Made by a program: the position numbers and the translations under genes. A stretch of 60,326 nt of DNA from Chlorobiota bacterium (GTDB lineage Bacteria; Bacteroidota; Bacteroidia; Bacteroidales; Marinilabiliaceae): assembly GCA_013153405.1 (NCBI GenBank), contig JAADEM010000150.1, positions 1 to 60,326 of the forward strand. Reading direction: 5' to 3'. Under the pieces are notes generated by a model. The model was not told the DNA's origin. It worked only from the letters and a program-made list of their open reading frames with translations, and did no database searches. This document shows positions 9,017-17,231 of the stretch, one piece after another (the first letter of the stretch is position 1; every line of letters begins with the position of its first letter).

Positions 9017-9751
9017 GTGAATTTAATCATAGATCAGGGAAATACACAGATAAAGATTGGAGTTTTTGACAAATGGCAACTTGTATATTCCGATTCTTAC
9101 AATATCCTTGATAAAAACACATTGCTCAGTTTAAGGCATAAATATAACATTTCCAGGTGTATTTTTTCTTCTGTAATAAAAGAAAACACAAATCGGTTAC
9201 TTACTGCTTTAAAAGATATATTTCCCGGTTATATTTCGTTATCTCATAACATGCCTCTTCCTTTCGTTATAAATTACAAAACTCCCGAAACATTAGGTAA
9301 AGACCGTATCGCTGTGGTAGCTGGAGCACAGTCTCTGCACCCGGGGAAAGACATATTAATTATTGATGCCGGAACAGCTGTCACTTATGAACTTTTAACA
9401 GGAAATGGCATTTATCAGGGTGGCAACATTTCTCCAGGTTTACAAATAAGATATAAAGCCCTGCATAATTTTACGAGCCAGCTTCCGTTATTAAATATCG
9501 ACGAACAAAACAACATAATTGGAAGATCTACAAACGAAGCTATTCATTCCGGTGTTCAATATGGTCTTTTATTTGAAATTAAAGGTTATATTCGCCAACT
9601 AAAAAAAAGATATCCTGAAATTGTGGTATTATTTACAGGTGGAGATGCAGATTTTTTTGTCAAAAAGCTAAAAAAACGCATCTTTGTACACCCTAACCTC
9701 GTGTTGATCGGTCTTAATCGAATATTGGAATACAATGATAAACTTAAATAG
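9017..9751 (+). CDS. coaX: Type III pantothenate kinase
   Basis: Phosphorylates pantothenate in the first committed step of coenzyme A synthesis. The 244 residues have the ASKHA-fold signatures of CoaX: DQGNTQIKIG near the N-terminus, ETLGKDRIAVVAGA in the middle and the catalytic-face IIDAGTAVTYELL about residue 115-127. The start is a GTG at 9017, which puts DQGNT at residue 6 as in relatives; no upstream ATG is in frame. The stop overlaps the start of the next gene by 17 bases, indicating co-transcription and probable translational coupling. Confidence 0.93.
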   Translation: MNLIIDQGNTQIKIGVFDKWQLVYSDSYNILDKNTLLSLRHKYNISRCIFSSVIKENTNRLLTALKDIFPGYISLSHNMPLPFVINYKTPETLGKDRIAVVAGAQSLHPGKDILIIDAGTAVTYELLTGNGIYQGGNISPGLQIRYKALHNFTSQLPLLNIDEQNNIIGRSTNEAIHSGVQYGLLFEIKGYIRQLKKRYPEIVVLFTGGDADFFVKKLKKRIFVHPNLVLIGLNRILEYNDKLK

Positions 9752-11030
9752 AGTCCTTTTTTTAATTACTATTGGCTTAACAATATTAGCCAGTAATGTT
9801 AATGCCCAGAAATATACATACTCCCCATATTCACGTTATGGTGTCGGAGATCTTGAACAGCGAGGCTACGGAAGGGGAGCAGCCATGGGAGGTACGGGAA
9901 TAGCCCTTAGATCAAACAAGCACCTTAACGACCTCAACCCTGCTTCACTCACTGCGATGGACTCAACTTCATTCTTTTTCGAAGGAGGAATAAAAGGTTT
10001 TTATCAGGGACTGGAAACAACTGATAACAGTGCAGGTTTTTCTGATATAAATTTTGAATATTTTGCTATCGGATTCCCGGTTGCCAAATGGGCAGCGGCC
10101 ACATTAGGGATCAGGCCACAATCAGGAACCGGATATAATTTTGAAAACATAACAACAGACGATGTCCTGGGTGACATCAGCCAACAAGCATATGGAAGCG
10201 GCTCATTAACCAGAGCCTATACCGGAATCGGTTTCCAACCATTCAAGTTTTTATCTGCAGGATTTCATCTTTCATACATATTCGGTAATCTCATAAGTAT
10301 TAATACGGTTGATTATCTGCAACATCAGACGGCTCTTGCTTACGGAAGAAAACAAAACATACACGTAAATGATGTATTTCTTGATTTCGGGTTACAGGCT
10401 GTTGTTCCACTAAAAGACAAAAGCGAGCTTATTTTAGGTGTTACTTATAATCCCAAAACTCCTCTTAATGGATATACTGAAGAACTGGTAGCCAGAGGTA
10501 CTGCTATCGAACAAGAAAACGAACTTTTTATCGATTCCGATACTCTGTATTATAATAAAAAAGATTTTTCTGCCAGTGCCTTCGACTTACCTCTATCTTT
10601 AGGTTTTGGATTAACTTATGTATATGACAACAGATTGACACTTACTGCTGATTTTTCAACCAGTGCATGGGATGATATTACATTCCCTGACGAATTTACA
10701 CGCACAACCGACCGGTCAAGATTTGCATTCGGAGCAGAATTTATTCCAAATGACAGAAATCCCAAAACGTACTTATCCAGAATAAGATACAGAGTCGGAA
10801 CACACTATCTGAAAGATTATTTAGTAATAAATGATTACCAACTTAAAGATTTTGGCATAAGTTTTGGACTAGGTTTCCCATTGAAACGAAGTAAAACTTC
10901 ACTAAATTTGGCATTTGAATACGGTTCAAGAGGAACAACAGACTATAATTTAGTAAAGGAAAATTACTTTAATGTTAAGCTTAACATCACACTTTATGAG
11001 GTGTGGTTCATGAAACGGAAATTCGACTAA
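9735..11030 (+). CDS. Outer-membrane beta-barrel protein, function unknown
   Basis: 431-residue protein with a signal peptide (about residues 1-25, ending NVNAQ). A glycine- and aromatic-rich body alternates hydrophobic and polar residues as in a transmembrane barrel. It resembles the FadL/OmpP1-like group: the N-terminal YSPYSRYGVGD and a GRGAAMGGTGIALR stretch followed by NDLNPASL are typical of Bacteroidota members whose cargo is unknown. It overlaps coaX by 17 bases and is followed by a periplasmic TPR protein, LptC and a PpiD-like foldase, so a role in the envelope is likely. Specific transport activity is not claimed. Confidence 0.75.
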   Translation: MINLNRVLFLITIGLTILASNVNAQKYTYSPYSRYGVGDLEQRGYGRGAAMGGTGIALRSNKHLNDLNPASLTAMDSTSFFFEGGIKGFYQGLETTDNSAGFSDINFEYFAIGFPVAKWAAATLGIRPQSGTGYNFENITTDDVLGDISQQAYGSGSLTRAYTGIGFQPFKFLSAGFHLSYIFGNLISINTVDYLQHQTALAYGRKQNIHVNDVFLDFGLQAVVPLKDKSELILGVTYNPKTPLNGYTEELVARGTAIEQENELFIDSDTLYYNKKDFSASAFDLPLSLGFGLTYVYDNRLTLTADFSTSAWDDITFPDEFTRTTDRSRFAFGAEFIPNDRNPKTYLSRIRYRVGTHYLKDYLVINDYQLKDFGISFGLGFPLKRSKTSLNLAFEYGSRGTTDYNLVKENYFNVKLNITLYEVWFMKRKFD

Positions 11031-11065
11031 ATTAAATATGTTAATCATACTAAAAAGCTGAGATT

Positions 11066-12430
11066 ATGTTACTCAAAATTTCAAAATTAATTATACTTAC
11101 CCTAATCCTGTCAATAGGGAATGCCTACGCGCAAAAAGGAGTGGAAGATGGCTCTAAGTACGGCCACGGAGAAGACAGTATCAGATGTTTGAAAAATTTA
11201 TCACTATATGCTGAATACTTCAAGCAAAAAAACATAAAAGATGCTCTCCCATACTGGCAGCAAGCATTTGACGAATGCCCCAAGTCCACATCGAACATTT
11301 ACAAGCATGGAGAGGCAATGTACAAAATGCTTCTTTCAAAGGAGAAAGATCCTACTAAACGTGAGGAGTACTACAATAAGCTGATGCAAATTTACGATCA
11401 GCGAATAAAGTATTTTGGAAACAGCCGTAAATACCCTACTCCTTACATTCAGGGGAAAAAGGCGGTTGCCATGCTTAAATACAAAGGTTATGACCCCGAA
11501 GTGGTAAAAGAAGCTTTTGATTTGATGAACAAAGCGATTGAAGCACAGGGACCAAAAACACAAAATTCTGTTTTGGTCACCTTCATGACTACTACTGTAA
11601 ACCGTTACAAAGAAGGAGACTTATCTGCCGATGCTGTAATGCAGAATTATTCTACTGTATCCAACATTCTGAATAAAAAAATTGCCTCATCAACAGGTAA
11701 AAAGAAAGACGAAAATGTTGAAATCAAAAATATGATTGATAAGTTGTTCGCCACTAGTGGTGTAGCTACATGCGATAATATTGAAAAAATATTTGGTCCA
11801 ATGCTTCCAGAACATCAGGGTGACGAAAACTGGCTGCGCCGTATCAATCATCTGCTGGCAAAAAGTGATTGTGGTGATTCACAATTGTTTTTCAAGACTT
11901 CAGAATTGCTTTATAAAATTGAGCCTTCATCATCTTCAGCATATGGTTTGTTCAAGATGAACCTGAAAACTCAGAACCTGGATAAAGCAAAAGAATATAT
12001 TGAAGAAGCTATAAAACTTGAAGAAAACCCGGCAGATAAAGCTAAATTTTATACCAAACTTGCTTTGCTTTACCTTTCAGAAAAGAAATATCCTGAAGTT
12101 AAGGCTACAGCATTGAAAGCACTCAAGCTAGATCCGAAAAACGGTGATGCATACATCCTGATTGGAAAAGCTTATGCTGCATATGCTAAAAATTACGGTG
12201 ACACTGAGTTTGAACATTCAACCGTATACTGGGCTGCCGTTGATAAGTTTATAAAGGCAAAACAAGTTGACCCGGAAGTTGCAGAAGAGGCAAACAACCT
12301 TATCAGCATCTATTCGGCACACTTCCCCAACAAAGAAGATATTTTCTTCCAGAAAGACGTAAACCTTGGAGGAACTTATCACATTGGAGGATGGATTAAC
12401 GAAACTACTAAAGTCAGGGAAAAGAAATAA
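11066..12430 (+). CDS. Exported tetratricopeptide-repeat protein
   Basis: 454 residues with a signal peptide ending NAYAQ. TPR-like helical repeats are clearest in the last third: the ALKALKLDPKNGDAYILIGKAY unit (cut here only by my reading) and the preceding EEAIKLEENPADKAKFYTKLALLYL. It probably acts as a periplasmic scaffold. It lies between an outer-membrane barrel and lptC, with three bases to the latter, so it probably belongs to the same envelope operon. No enzymatic motif is visible. Confidence 0.75.
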   Translation: MLLKISKLIILTLILSIGNAYAQKGVEDGSKYGHGEDSIRCLKNLSLYAEYFKQKNIKDALPYWQQAFDECPKSTSNIYKHGEAMYKMLLSKEKDPTKREEYYNKLMQIYDQRIKYFGNSRKYPTPYIQGKKAVAMLKYKGYDPEVVKEAFDLMNKAIEAQGPKTQNSVLVTFMTTTVNRYKEGDLSADAVMQNYSTVSNILNKKIASSTGKKKDENVEIKNMIDKLFATSGVATCDNIEKIFGPMLPEHQGDENWLRRINHLLAKSDCGDSQLFFKTSELLYKIEPSSSSAYGLFKMNLKTQNLDKAKEYIEEAIKLEENPADKAKFYTKLALLYLSEKKYPEVKATALKALKLDPKNGDAYILIGKAYAAYAKNYGDTEFEHSTVYWAAVDKFIKAKQVDPEVAEEANNLISIYSAHFPNKEDIFFQKDVNLGGTYHIGGWINETTKVREKK

Positions 12431-12433
12431 ACC

Positions 12434-13015
12434 TTGAAACCTTTTTATACATATAAGGTTCATAAAAAACTTGATACAGCAAGCGTATTTATTGCGCTTG
12501 CTGTATCTTTTTTTGTAATATCCTGTAAGTCGAACGATCCCGAAGAAATAAAAGCGATAACCGAAATGCAGGATGCTCCATCGTTGCAGGTCGAGAATCT
12601 GGAAACAATTATGCTTGATTCGGGCCGTGTTAAACACAGGCTCATTACTCCAATGCTAATACGATACAGCAACACAGAAGAGCCTTACGATGATTTTCCG
12701 CAGGGATTGCATTTTCTGTCGTACAACAAAAACGGAGAAATCATTGCTCAGATAAAATGTAACAATGCCAGACATTATTCAAAAAAGAAACTTTGGGAAC
12801 TGAACAATAATGTGGAGGCTATAAATGAAAAAGGTGAAATTTTAAATACCGAACAGCTTTTCTGGGATATGAAAGAAAAGCTAATATATTCCGATAAACA
12901 CGTTAAAATCACTACCAAAACCGATGTTATAAACGGTGTGGGTTTTGAATCAAAGGAGGATTTATCGAATTACACCATAAAAAACATTATTGCAATAGCA
13001 GAGATTGAGGAATAA
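12434..13015 (+). CDS. lptC: LPS export protein LptC (lipoprotein form)
   Basis: LptC receives lipopolysaccharide from the LptBFG transporter at the inner membrane and passes it to the LptA bridge. The 193-residue protein has an N-terminal hydrophobic segment with VISC, a possible lipobox, in place of the plain membrane anchor of E. coli LptC. The rest is beta-rich (DSGRVKHRLITPMLIRY, NNVEAINEKGEILNTEQLFWD, GFESKEDLSNYTI), the pattern of the LptC/OstA beta-jellyroll. The start is TTG at 12434, three bases after the TPR gene; no suitable ATG precedes the hydrophobic segment. It overlaps the longest frame of the next gene. Confidence 0.85.
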   Translation: MKPFYTYKVHKKLDTASVFIALAVSFFVISCKSNDPEEIKAITEMQDAPSLQVENLETIMLDSGRVKHRLITPMLIRYSNTEEPYDDFPQGLHFLSYNKNGEIIAQIKCNNARHYSKKKLWELNNNVEAINEKGEILNTEQLFWDMKEKLIYSDKHVKITTKTDVINGVGFESKEDLSNYTIKNIIAIAEIEE

Positions 13016-13022
13016 TTCAGCA

Positions 13023-14294
13023 ATGGACGAAATAACAATAATATTACTTGCTCTTTTATTTTCAGCTTTTTTTTCAGGCTGTGAAATGGCCTATATCTCT
13101 TCGAATAAACTACTAATCGAGCTCAATAAAAAGAAATTTCCTTTCCTAGGACGAATAATTGAAAGATTCGTAAAGAACCCATCTGTATTCATAACCACAC
13201 TTTTAATTGGCAATAACATTGCTCTTGTTGTATACGGCCTGCAAATGGCGAAACTTATTGAACCCCGCATAAGAGAACTTGATATTGTTGAATCAGATAC
13301 CTTAATACTTTTAATACAAACAATAGTTTCGACCATAATAATTCTTGTTACCGCAGAGTTCTTACCAAAAACACTTTTCAGAATCAATCCTATACTAATT
13401 CTGAACATATTTGCCATACCATTGCTGTTTTTCTATATCATGTTCTATCCGATAAGCAAGGTAACCATATATGTTTCAAAAATAATAATGAGATTAGGAA
13501 TTGGTGTCGATATTCCAAAAGAAAAAAACGAACTCCCTTTCGGAAAAGTCGATCTTGATAATTTACTTTCACAGCACGAGAAGAAGGACAATGAGTCGAA
13601 GGACATACCGCAGGAAGTAAAACTACTGAAAAACGTAATTGATTTCTCGAAAATCAAACTTCGCGAATGTATTGTTCCCAGAACCGACATCGTGGCAATC
13701 GACATTAATGCAGATCTGAACGAGTTGAAAAAAACTTTCGTTGAAACAGGATTCTCCAAAATCCTCGTGTACAAAGAGAATATAGACAATATCATCGGTT
13801 ATGTTCATGTATCGCAAATGTTCAAGAAACCCAAACAACTAAGAAATATAGTTAGTCCGATATCCGTGGTTCCCGAGTCAATGCCGGCAAATGCTTTACT
13901 GAAGCAGTTTACCGAAGAGAATAAAAGTATTGCTCTTGTAGTAGATGAATTCGGAGGAACTGCCGGAATTATTACACTGGAAGATATTCTGGAAGAGATA
14001 TTCGGAGAAATCGATGATGAACACGACACTACGGATCTTATCGAAATTAAGCTTAACGATCGGGAATTTAAATTTTCCGGCCGGCTAGAGATCGACTATA
14101 TTAATGAAAAGTATAACCTGAATCTTCCCGAGTCTGACGATTATGAAACACTTGCAGGAATGATTCTGTACTTTTTTCAGTCTATACCAAAAGTTAATGA
14201 TGAAATAACAGTTGAATCGTTCAGAATAAAGATACTTGAAGCAACAAACTCAAAGATAGATCTGGTAAAAGTAACAGTTCTGGATACTGATTAA
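13023..14294 (+). CDS. CNNM/CorC-type membrane protein with CBS domains
   Basis: Predicted divalent-cation (Mg2+/Co2+) transporter or efflux modulator of the HlyC/CorC family. Residues 1-190 form a DUF21/CNNM transmembrane domain with about four helices. They are followed by a CBS pair (IVPRTDIVAID onward, and a second repeat with the signature VVDEFGGTAGIITLEDILEEIFGEI), and a C-terminal CorC_HlyC domain. The ATG at 13023 was chosen; a TTG at 13005 would add six residues and overlap lptC. The gliding protein GldE belongs to the same superfamily, but nothing here makes this GldE specifically. Confidence 0.85.
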   Translation: MDEITIILLALLFSAFFSGCEMAYISSNKLLIELNKKKFPFLGRIIERFVKNPSVFITTLLIGNNIALVVYGLQMAKLIEPRIRELDIVESDTLILLIQTIVSTIIILVTAEFLPKTLFRINPILILNIFAIPLLFFYIMFYPISKVTIYVSKIIMRLGIGVDIPKEKNELPFGKVDLDNLLSQHEKKDNESKDIPQEVKLLKNVIDFSKIKLRECIVPRTDIVAIDINADLNELKKTFVETGFSKILVYKENIDNIIGYVHVSQMFKKPKQLRNIVSPISVVPESMPANALLKQFTEENKSIALVVDEFGGTAGIITLEDILEEIFGEIDDEHDTTDLIEIKLNDREFKFSGRLEIDYINEKYNLNLPESDDYETLAGMILYFFQSIPKVNDEITVESFRIKILEATNSKIDLVKVTVLDTD

Positions 14295-14368
14295 CATAAG
14301 ATTAGAAAATTAAAAAACAATATTTCACGAATAAGAAAAACTTGCCTTTTTGCAATGGCTTTTTTTTG

Positions 14369-14376
14369 TATATTCG
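14369..14376 (+). promoter_or_regulatory. Possible -7 element of the PpiD-like gene
   Basis: TATATTCG, one base from TAnnTTTG, 46 bases before the ATG at 14423. Candidate -33 TTTG at 14349-14352 is a little close (16 bases). Confidence 0.4.
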
Positions 14377-14422
14377 TACCCTGAAATTTTAAGCACATTT
14401 ATAATTAATTATTTAGCATAGA

Positions 14423-16513
14423 ATGGCAACATTAGAGAAGATCAGAAACAAAGCAGGAGTACTTGTAGCTATTTTCATTGGATTTGCACTCTTGGCATTT
14501 GTATTAACAGACCTGTTAAACTCAACCGGCTCTATTTTACGCAGTTCGGAACAGGAAGTAGCCGAAATTGACGGTATTGCAATCAGCTATCCTGAATACC
14601 AGGCTAAAATAGATGAACAGGAAGAGTTCATAAAACTTCAATCGAGAAAAACATCTCTTGATCAGCAGGAAATGTACCGCATTGAAGATCAGGTATGGAA
14701 CCAAACAGTGTTCGAAACAATAATAAACAAGAAGGCAGAAGAACTTGGAATTAAGGTTACACCTGAAGAATTACTGACAATGGTTACAGGAAAAAATGTT
14801 CATCCAACCATACGTCAGATATTTACAAATCCTCAGACCGGCGTATTTGATCAGGCGCAACTTATAAATTTCCTTAAGCAAAAAGACAACGATCCTCAGG
14901 CATCGTTTTTCTGGAATTACATCGAAAAGCAGATTATTTCGGAGCGTATAAACCAAAAATACACAGCACTTCTTAAAAAAGGAATGTACATAACTTCGCA
15001 GCAGGCCAAAATGGAAGCTGATGCCAATTCTCGCAAAGTAGATTTTAAGTTCATTGCACAACGTTACATCTCAATCCCCGATAGTGCAGTACAAATTTCA
15101 GAATCAGAAATTGAAGATTACTATAATGAAAACATTAAAAGTTTTGAACGTGAAGCTACAAGAGATATCGAATATGTAACATTCACAGTTAAGCCTTCAG
15201 CCGAAGACAAGGAGATGGCAAAAGAGTGGATTACAAAAGCAATGGAAGTATTCGGTAATCCTGACACCGATCCCGAACAATATGTAAAAATGAACTCTGA
15301 TGCTCCGTACGTAGACAAATACTTAAGCATTAATCAGATAAACCCCAGACTTCAGGACTTTGTAAAAACTGCCGAAATTGACGAATTATACGGACCTTAT
15401 GAAGAAAACAATGCATTTAAAGTTACACGTCTTGTTGACATAAAAATGCTACCTGACTCGGTCAAAGCACGTCATATTTTGTTAAGAACCGGTGCTTCAA
15501 TTGAAGAACTTAATGCAAAAGCAGACAGCTTGATTAACCTTCTGAATAATGGTGCTGATTTTGCAAAACTCGCAAGAGCTAACTCTGAAGATCCGGGTTC
15601 TGCAATAAACGGTGGTGATCTTGGTTGGTTTAAAGATGGAGCTATGGTAAAACCATTCAATGATGCCTGTTTTAACGCCAAGAAAGGTGACATTGTTAAG
15701 GTTCAGACTCAATTTGGTGTTCACATAATAAATATCCAGGAACTGGGTAAACTTGTGGAAAAATATAAACTGGCAACTCTTGTAAGAGACATTACTTACA
15801 GCTCAAAAACATATCAGGATGTTTATTCGAAAGCTACCAAGTTTGCAGCACTGAATAACACTCCGGAGAAATTCAACAAAGCAGTGGAAGAAGAAAACCT
15901 GATTAAACGTTACGGTAAAGGAATTAAAGCCTCGGATCGTAATATTGGTTCTCTCGAATCACCACGAAGCCTTGTACGTTGGGCTTTTGAAAATGAAGTA
16001 GGTGCAATATCACCTATATACGAATTCGGAGATGAATTTGTAATTGCTGTTCTTACAGGAAAAACAGAAAAAGGACCTGCTCCGCTAGAGTCTGTTAAAA
16101 ATCAGATAAAGCGAGAGCTGATGAAAGAGAAAAAAGGTGATATCATTATTAATAACATCAAAAAGAATATGGCCGGCGTAAGCAGTATTGAACAACTTGC
16201 TGAAAAATTAGGAGTGAATGTTCAGAATGCAGAAGGAGTTACATTCGCCGACCGACAGGTTACCGGTGCCGGAATTGAACCATCACTTGTTGCTCTTGCC
16301 GTATACAGCAAAAAAGATGAACTTTCAAAACCGGTTAAGGGGAACAACGGCGTTTTCCTTGTTAATGTAACAAACGAAACAAAAGTAGAAGTAAGTCCTG
16401 AAGTTGAGAAACAACAGCTTCAACAGGCTATAAACTACAAAGTTGATTACGGAATATTTGAAGCATTAAAAAATTCGGTTGATATTACTGATAACAGAAT
16501 CAAGTTCTACTAA
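14423..16513 (+). CDS. PpiD-like periplasmic peptidyl-prolyl isomerase/foldase
   Basis: 696-residue membrane-anchored chaperone for proteins leaving the Sec translocon. A short cytoplasmic N-terminus and one transmembrane helix (about 12-32) are followed by a SurA/PpiD-type chaperone region. A parvulin domain lies around 345-450 (KARHILLRTG, SEDPGSAINGGDLGWF, QFGVHIINI), and a long C-terminal helical tail follows. Parvulin landmarks are intact, so catalytic activity is possible. It closes the coaX-lptC forward run and ends just before a strong terminator. The mix of SurA-like and PpiD-like features makes the exact orthology uncertain. Confidence 0.88.
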   Translation: MATLEKIRNKAGVLVAIFIGFALLAFVLTDLLNSTGSILRSSEQEVAEIDGIAISYPEYQAKIDEQEEFIKLQSRKTSLDQQEMYRIEDQVWNQTVFETIINKKAEELGIKVTPEELLTMVTGKNVHPTIRQIFTNPQTGVFDQAQLINFLKQKDNDPQASFFWNYIEKQIISERINQKYTALLKKGMYITSQQAKMEADANSRKVDFKFIAQRYISIPDSAVQISESEIEDYYNENIKSFEREATRDIEYVTFTVKPSAEDKEMAKEWITKAMEVFGNPDTDPEQYVKMNSDAPYVDKYLSINQINPRLQDFVKTAEIDELYGPYEENNAFKVTRLVDIKMLPDSVKARHILLRTGASIEELNAKADSLINLLNNGADFAKLARANSEDPGSAINGGDLGWFKDGAMVKPFNDACFNAKKGDIVKVQTQFGVHIINIQELGKLVEKYKLATLVRDITYSSKTYQDVYSKATKFAALNNTPEKFNKAVEEENLIKRYGKGIKASDRNIGSLESPRSLVRWAFENEVGAISPIYEFGDEFVIAVLTGKTEKGPAPLESVKNQIKRELMKEKKGDIIINNIKKNMAGVSSIEQLAEKLGVNVQNAEGVTFADRQVTGAGIEPSLVALAVYSKKDELSKPVKGNNGVFLVNVTNETKVEVSPEVEKQQLQQAINYKVDYGIFEALKNSVDITDNRIKFY

Positions 16514-16537
16514 AAAGATTTTAATTACAAGAAAGGT

Positions 16538-16569
16538 AAAGCGGTATTCTATGTGAGTACCGCTTTTTT
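16538..16569 (+). terminator. Rho-independent terminator after the PpiD-like gene
   Basis: Perfect 9-bp stem AAAGCGGTA/TACCGCTTT around an 11-base loop, followed by a run of T. It starts 25 bases after the stop codon. Confidence 0.85.
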
Positions 16570-17128
16570 CATAAAAAATTTATTGGATATAATACAAAAC
16601 AATAAATAACATAACCATCCAGGAAAGGTTTGACAGCCCCCCTGAAACAGGCATACAAGGAAATTCTATATCCCTTCATCCAAAAATAACAACGGCAAAT
16701 ATGCATTTAGCAAATGGGCAACCATCCTGAGATGCCTCCAGGCTGCTCTGGTAATATACCTTTTTAGTAATTTGCCAAAATGAATGTAGTTCTTTATCGA
16801 TATGCTCTTGAAAACTATTTTCAGTCTTCTAATGTAATGCATAGTTTGGTTTTGTTTCCCAAAGCACAAACAGATTAATTCCTCATCGTTTAAATGAAGA
16901 TAAGATTGACTATAACCGGGTACTGTAAACACATCGGAACTTAGACGAATTAAAGACCTTGTTTTCTTCAATGTCAACAATCAGTTTCTGAAAAACTTTT
17001 TAACACAAAAACAAGACAAATTTTCATTTTTTGACAACTTCTGATTGTTGATAAATTCTTAGTCCTCTGTTTTCCTGCCATTTAGCCTGTTGAAACGGAA
17101 AACTTTTAACAATGTGTAAATAAAAAAG
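16570..17128. other. Long intergenic region before nrdJ; no convincing gene
   Basis: About 560 bases without a recognised gene. The minus strand has an open frame of 104 codons (16666-16980) that could begin only at TTG and has basic, helix-prone content with no family I recognise. The frame begins inside the left arm of an 11-bp inverted repeat (16974-16984 and 17041-17051). It may be the remnant of a decayed gene or mobile element, or chance. Confidence 0.4.
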
Positions 17129-17160
17129 TTTGCCAAAAAAACATTCAATAGCTATATTGC
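17129..17160 (+). promoter_or_regulatory. Promoter of nrdJ
   Basis: TTTG (17129-17132), 20 bases, then TATATTGC (17153-17160), a good though imperfect Bacteroidota promoter. The leader would be about 65 bases. No B12-box-like element and no NrdR-type palindrome was seen in the leader. Confidence 0.5.
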
Positions 17161-17231
17161 ATGTACCAAAAACAAACAATTACAACAGAGTTAATTAATG
17201 ATTTATCAACCTCTTAACATCAATTACTACT

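Noticed and set aside
12460-12675. Minus-strand frame opposite lptC
   Set aside because: Shadow of lptC, which has a clear lipobox and beta-rich pattern.
14337-14368. Terminator after the CNNM/CorC-type gene
   Set aside because: A T-run is present but the candidate stem is only three to four base pairs.
17040-17231. Cobalamin riboswitch before nrdJ
   Set aside because: Considered because the enzyme needs B12, but no B12-box-like sequence or extended pairing was seen in the leader.
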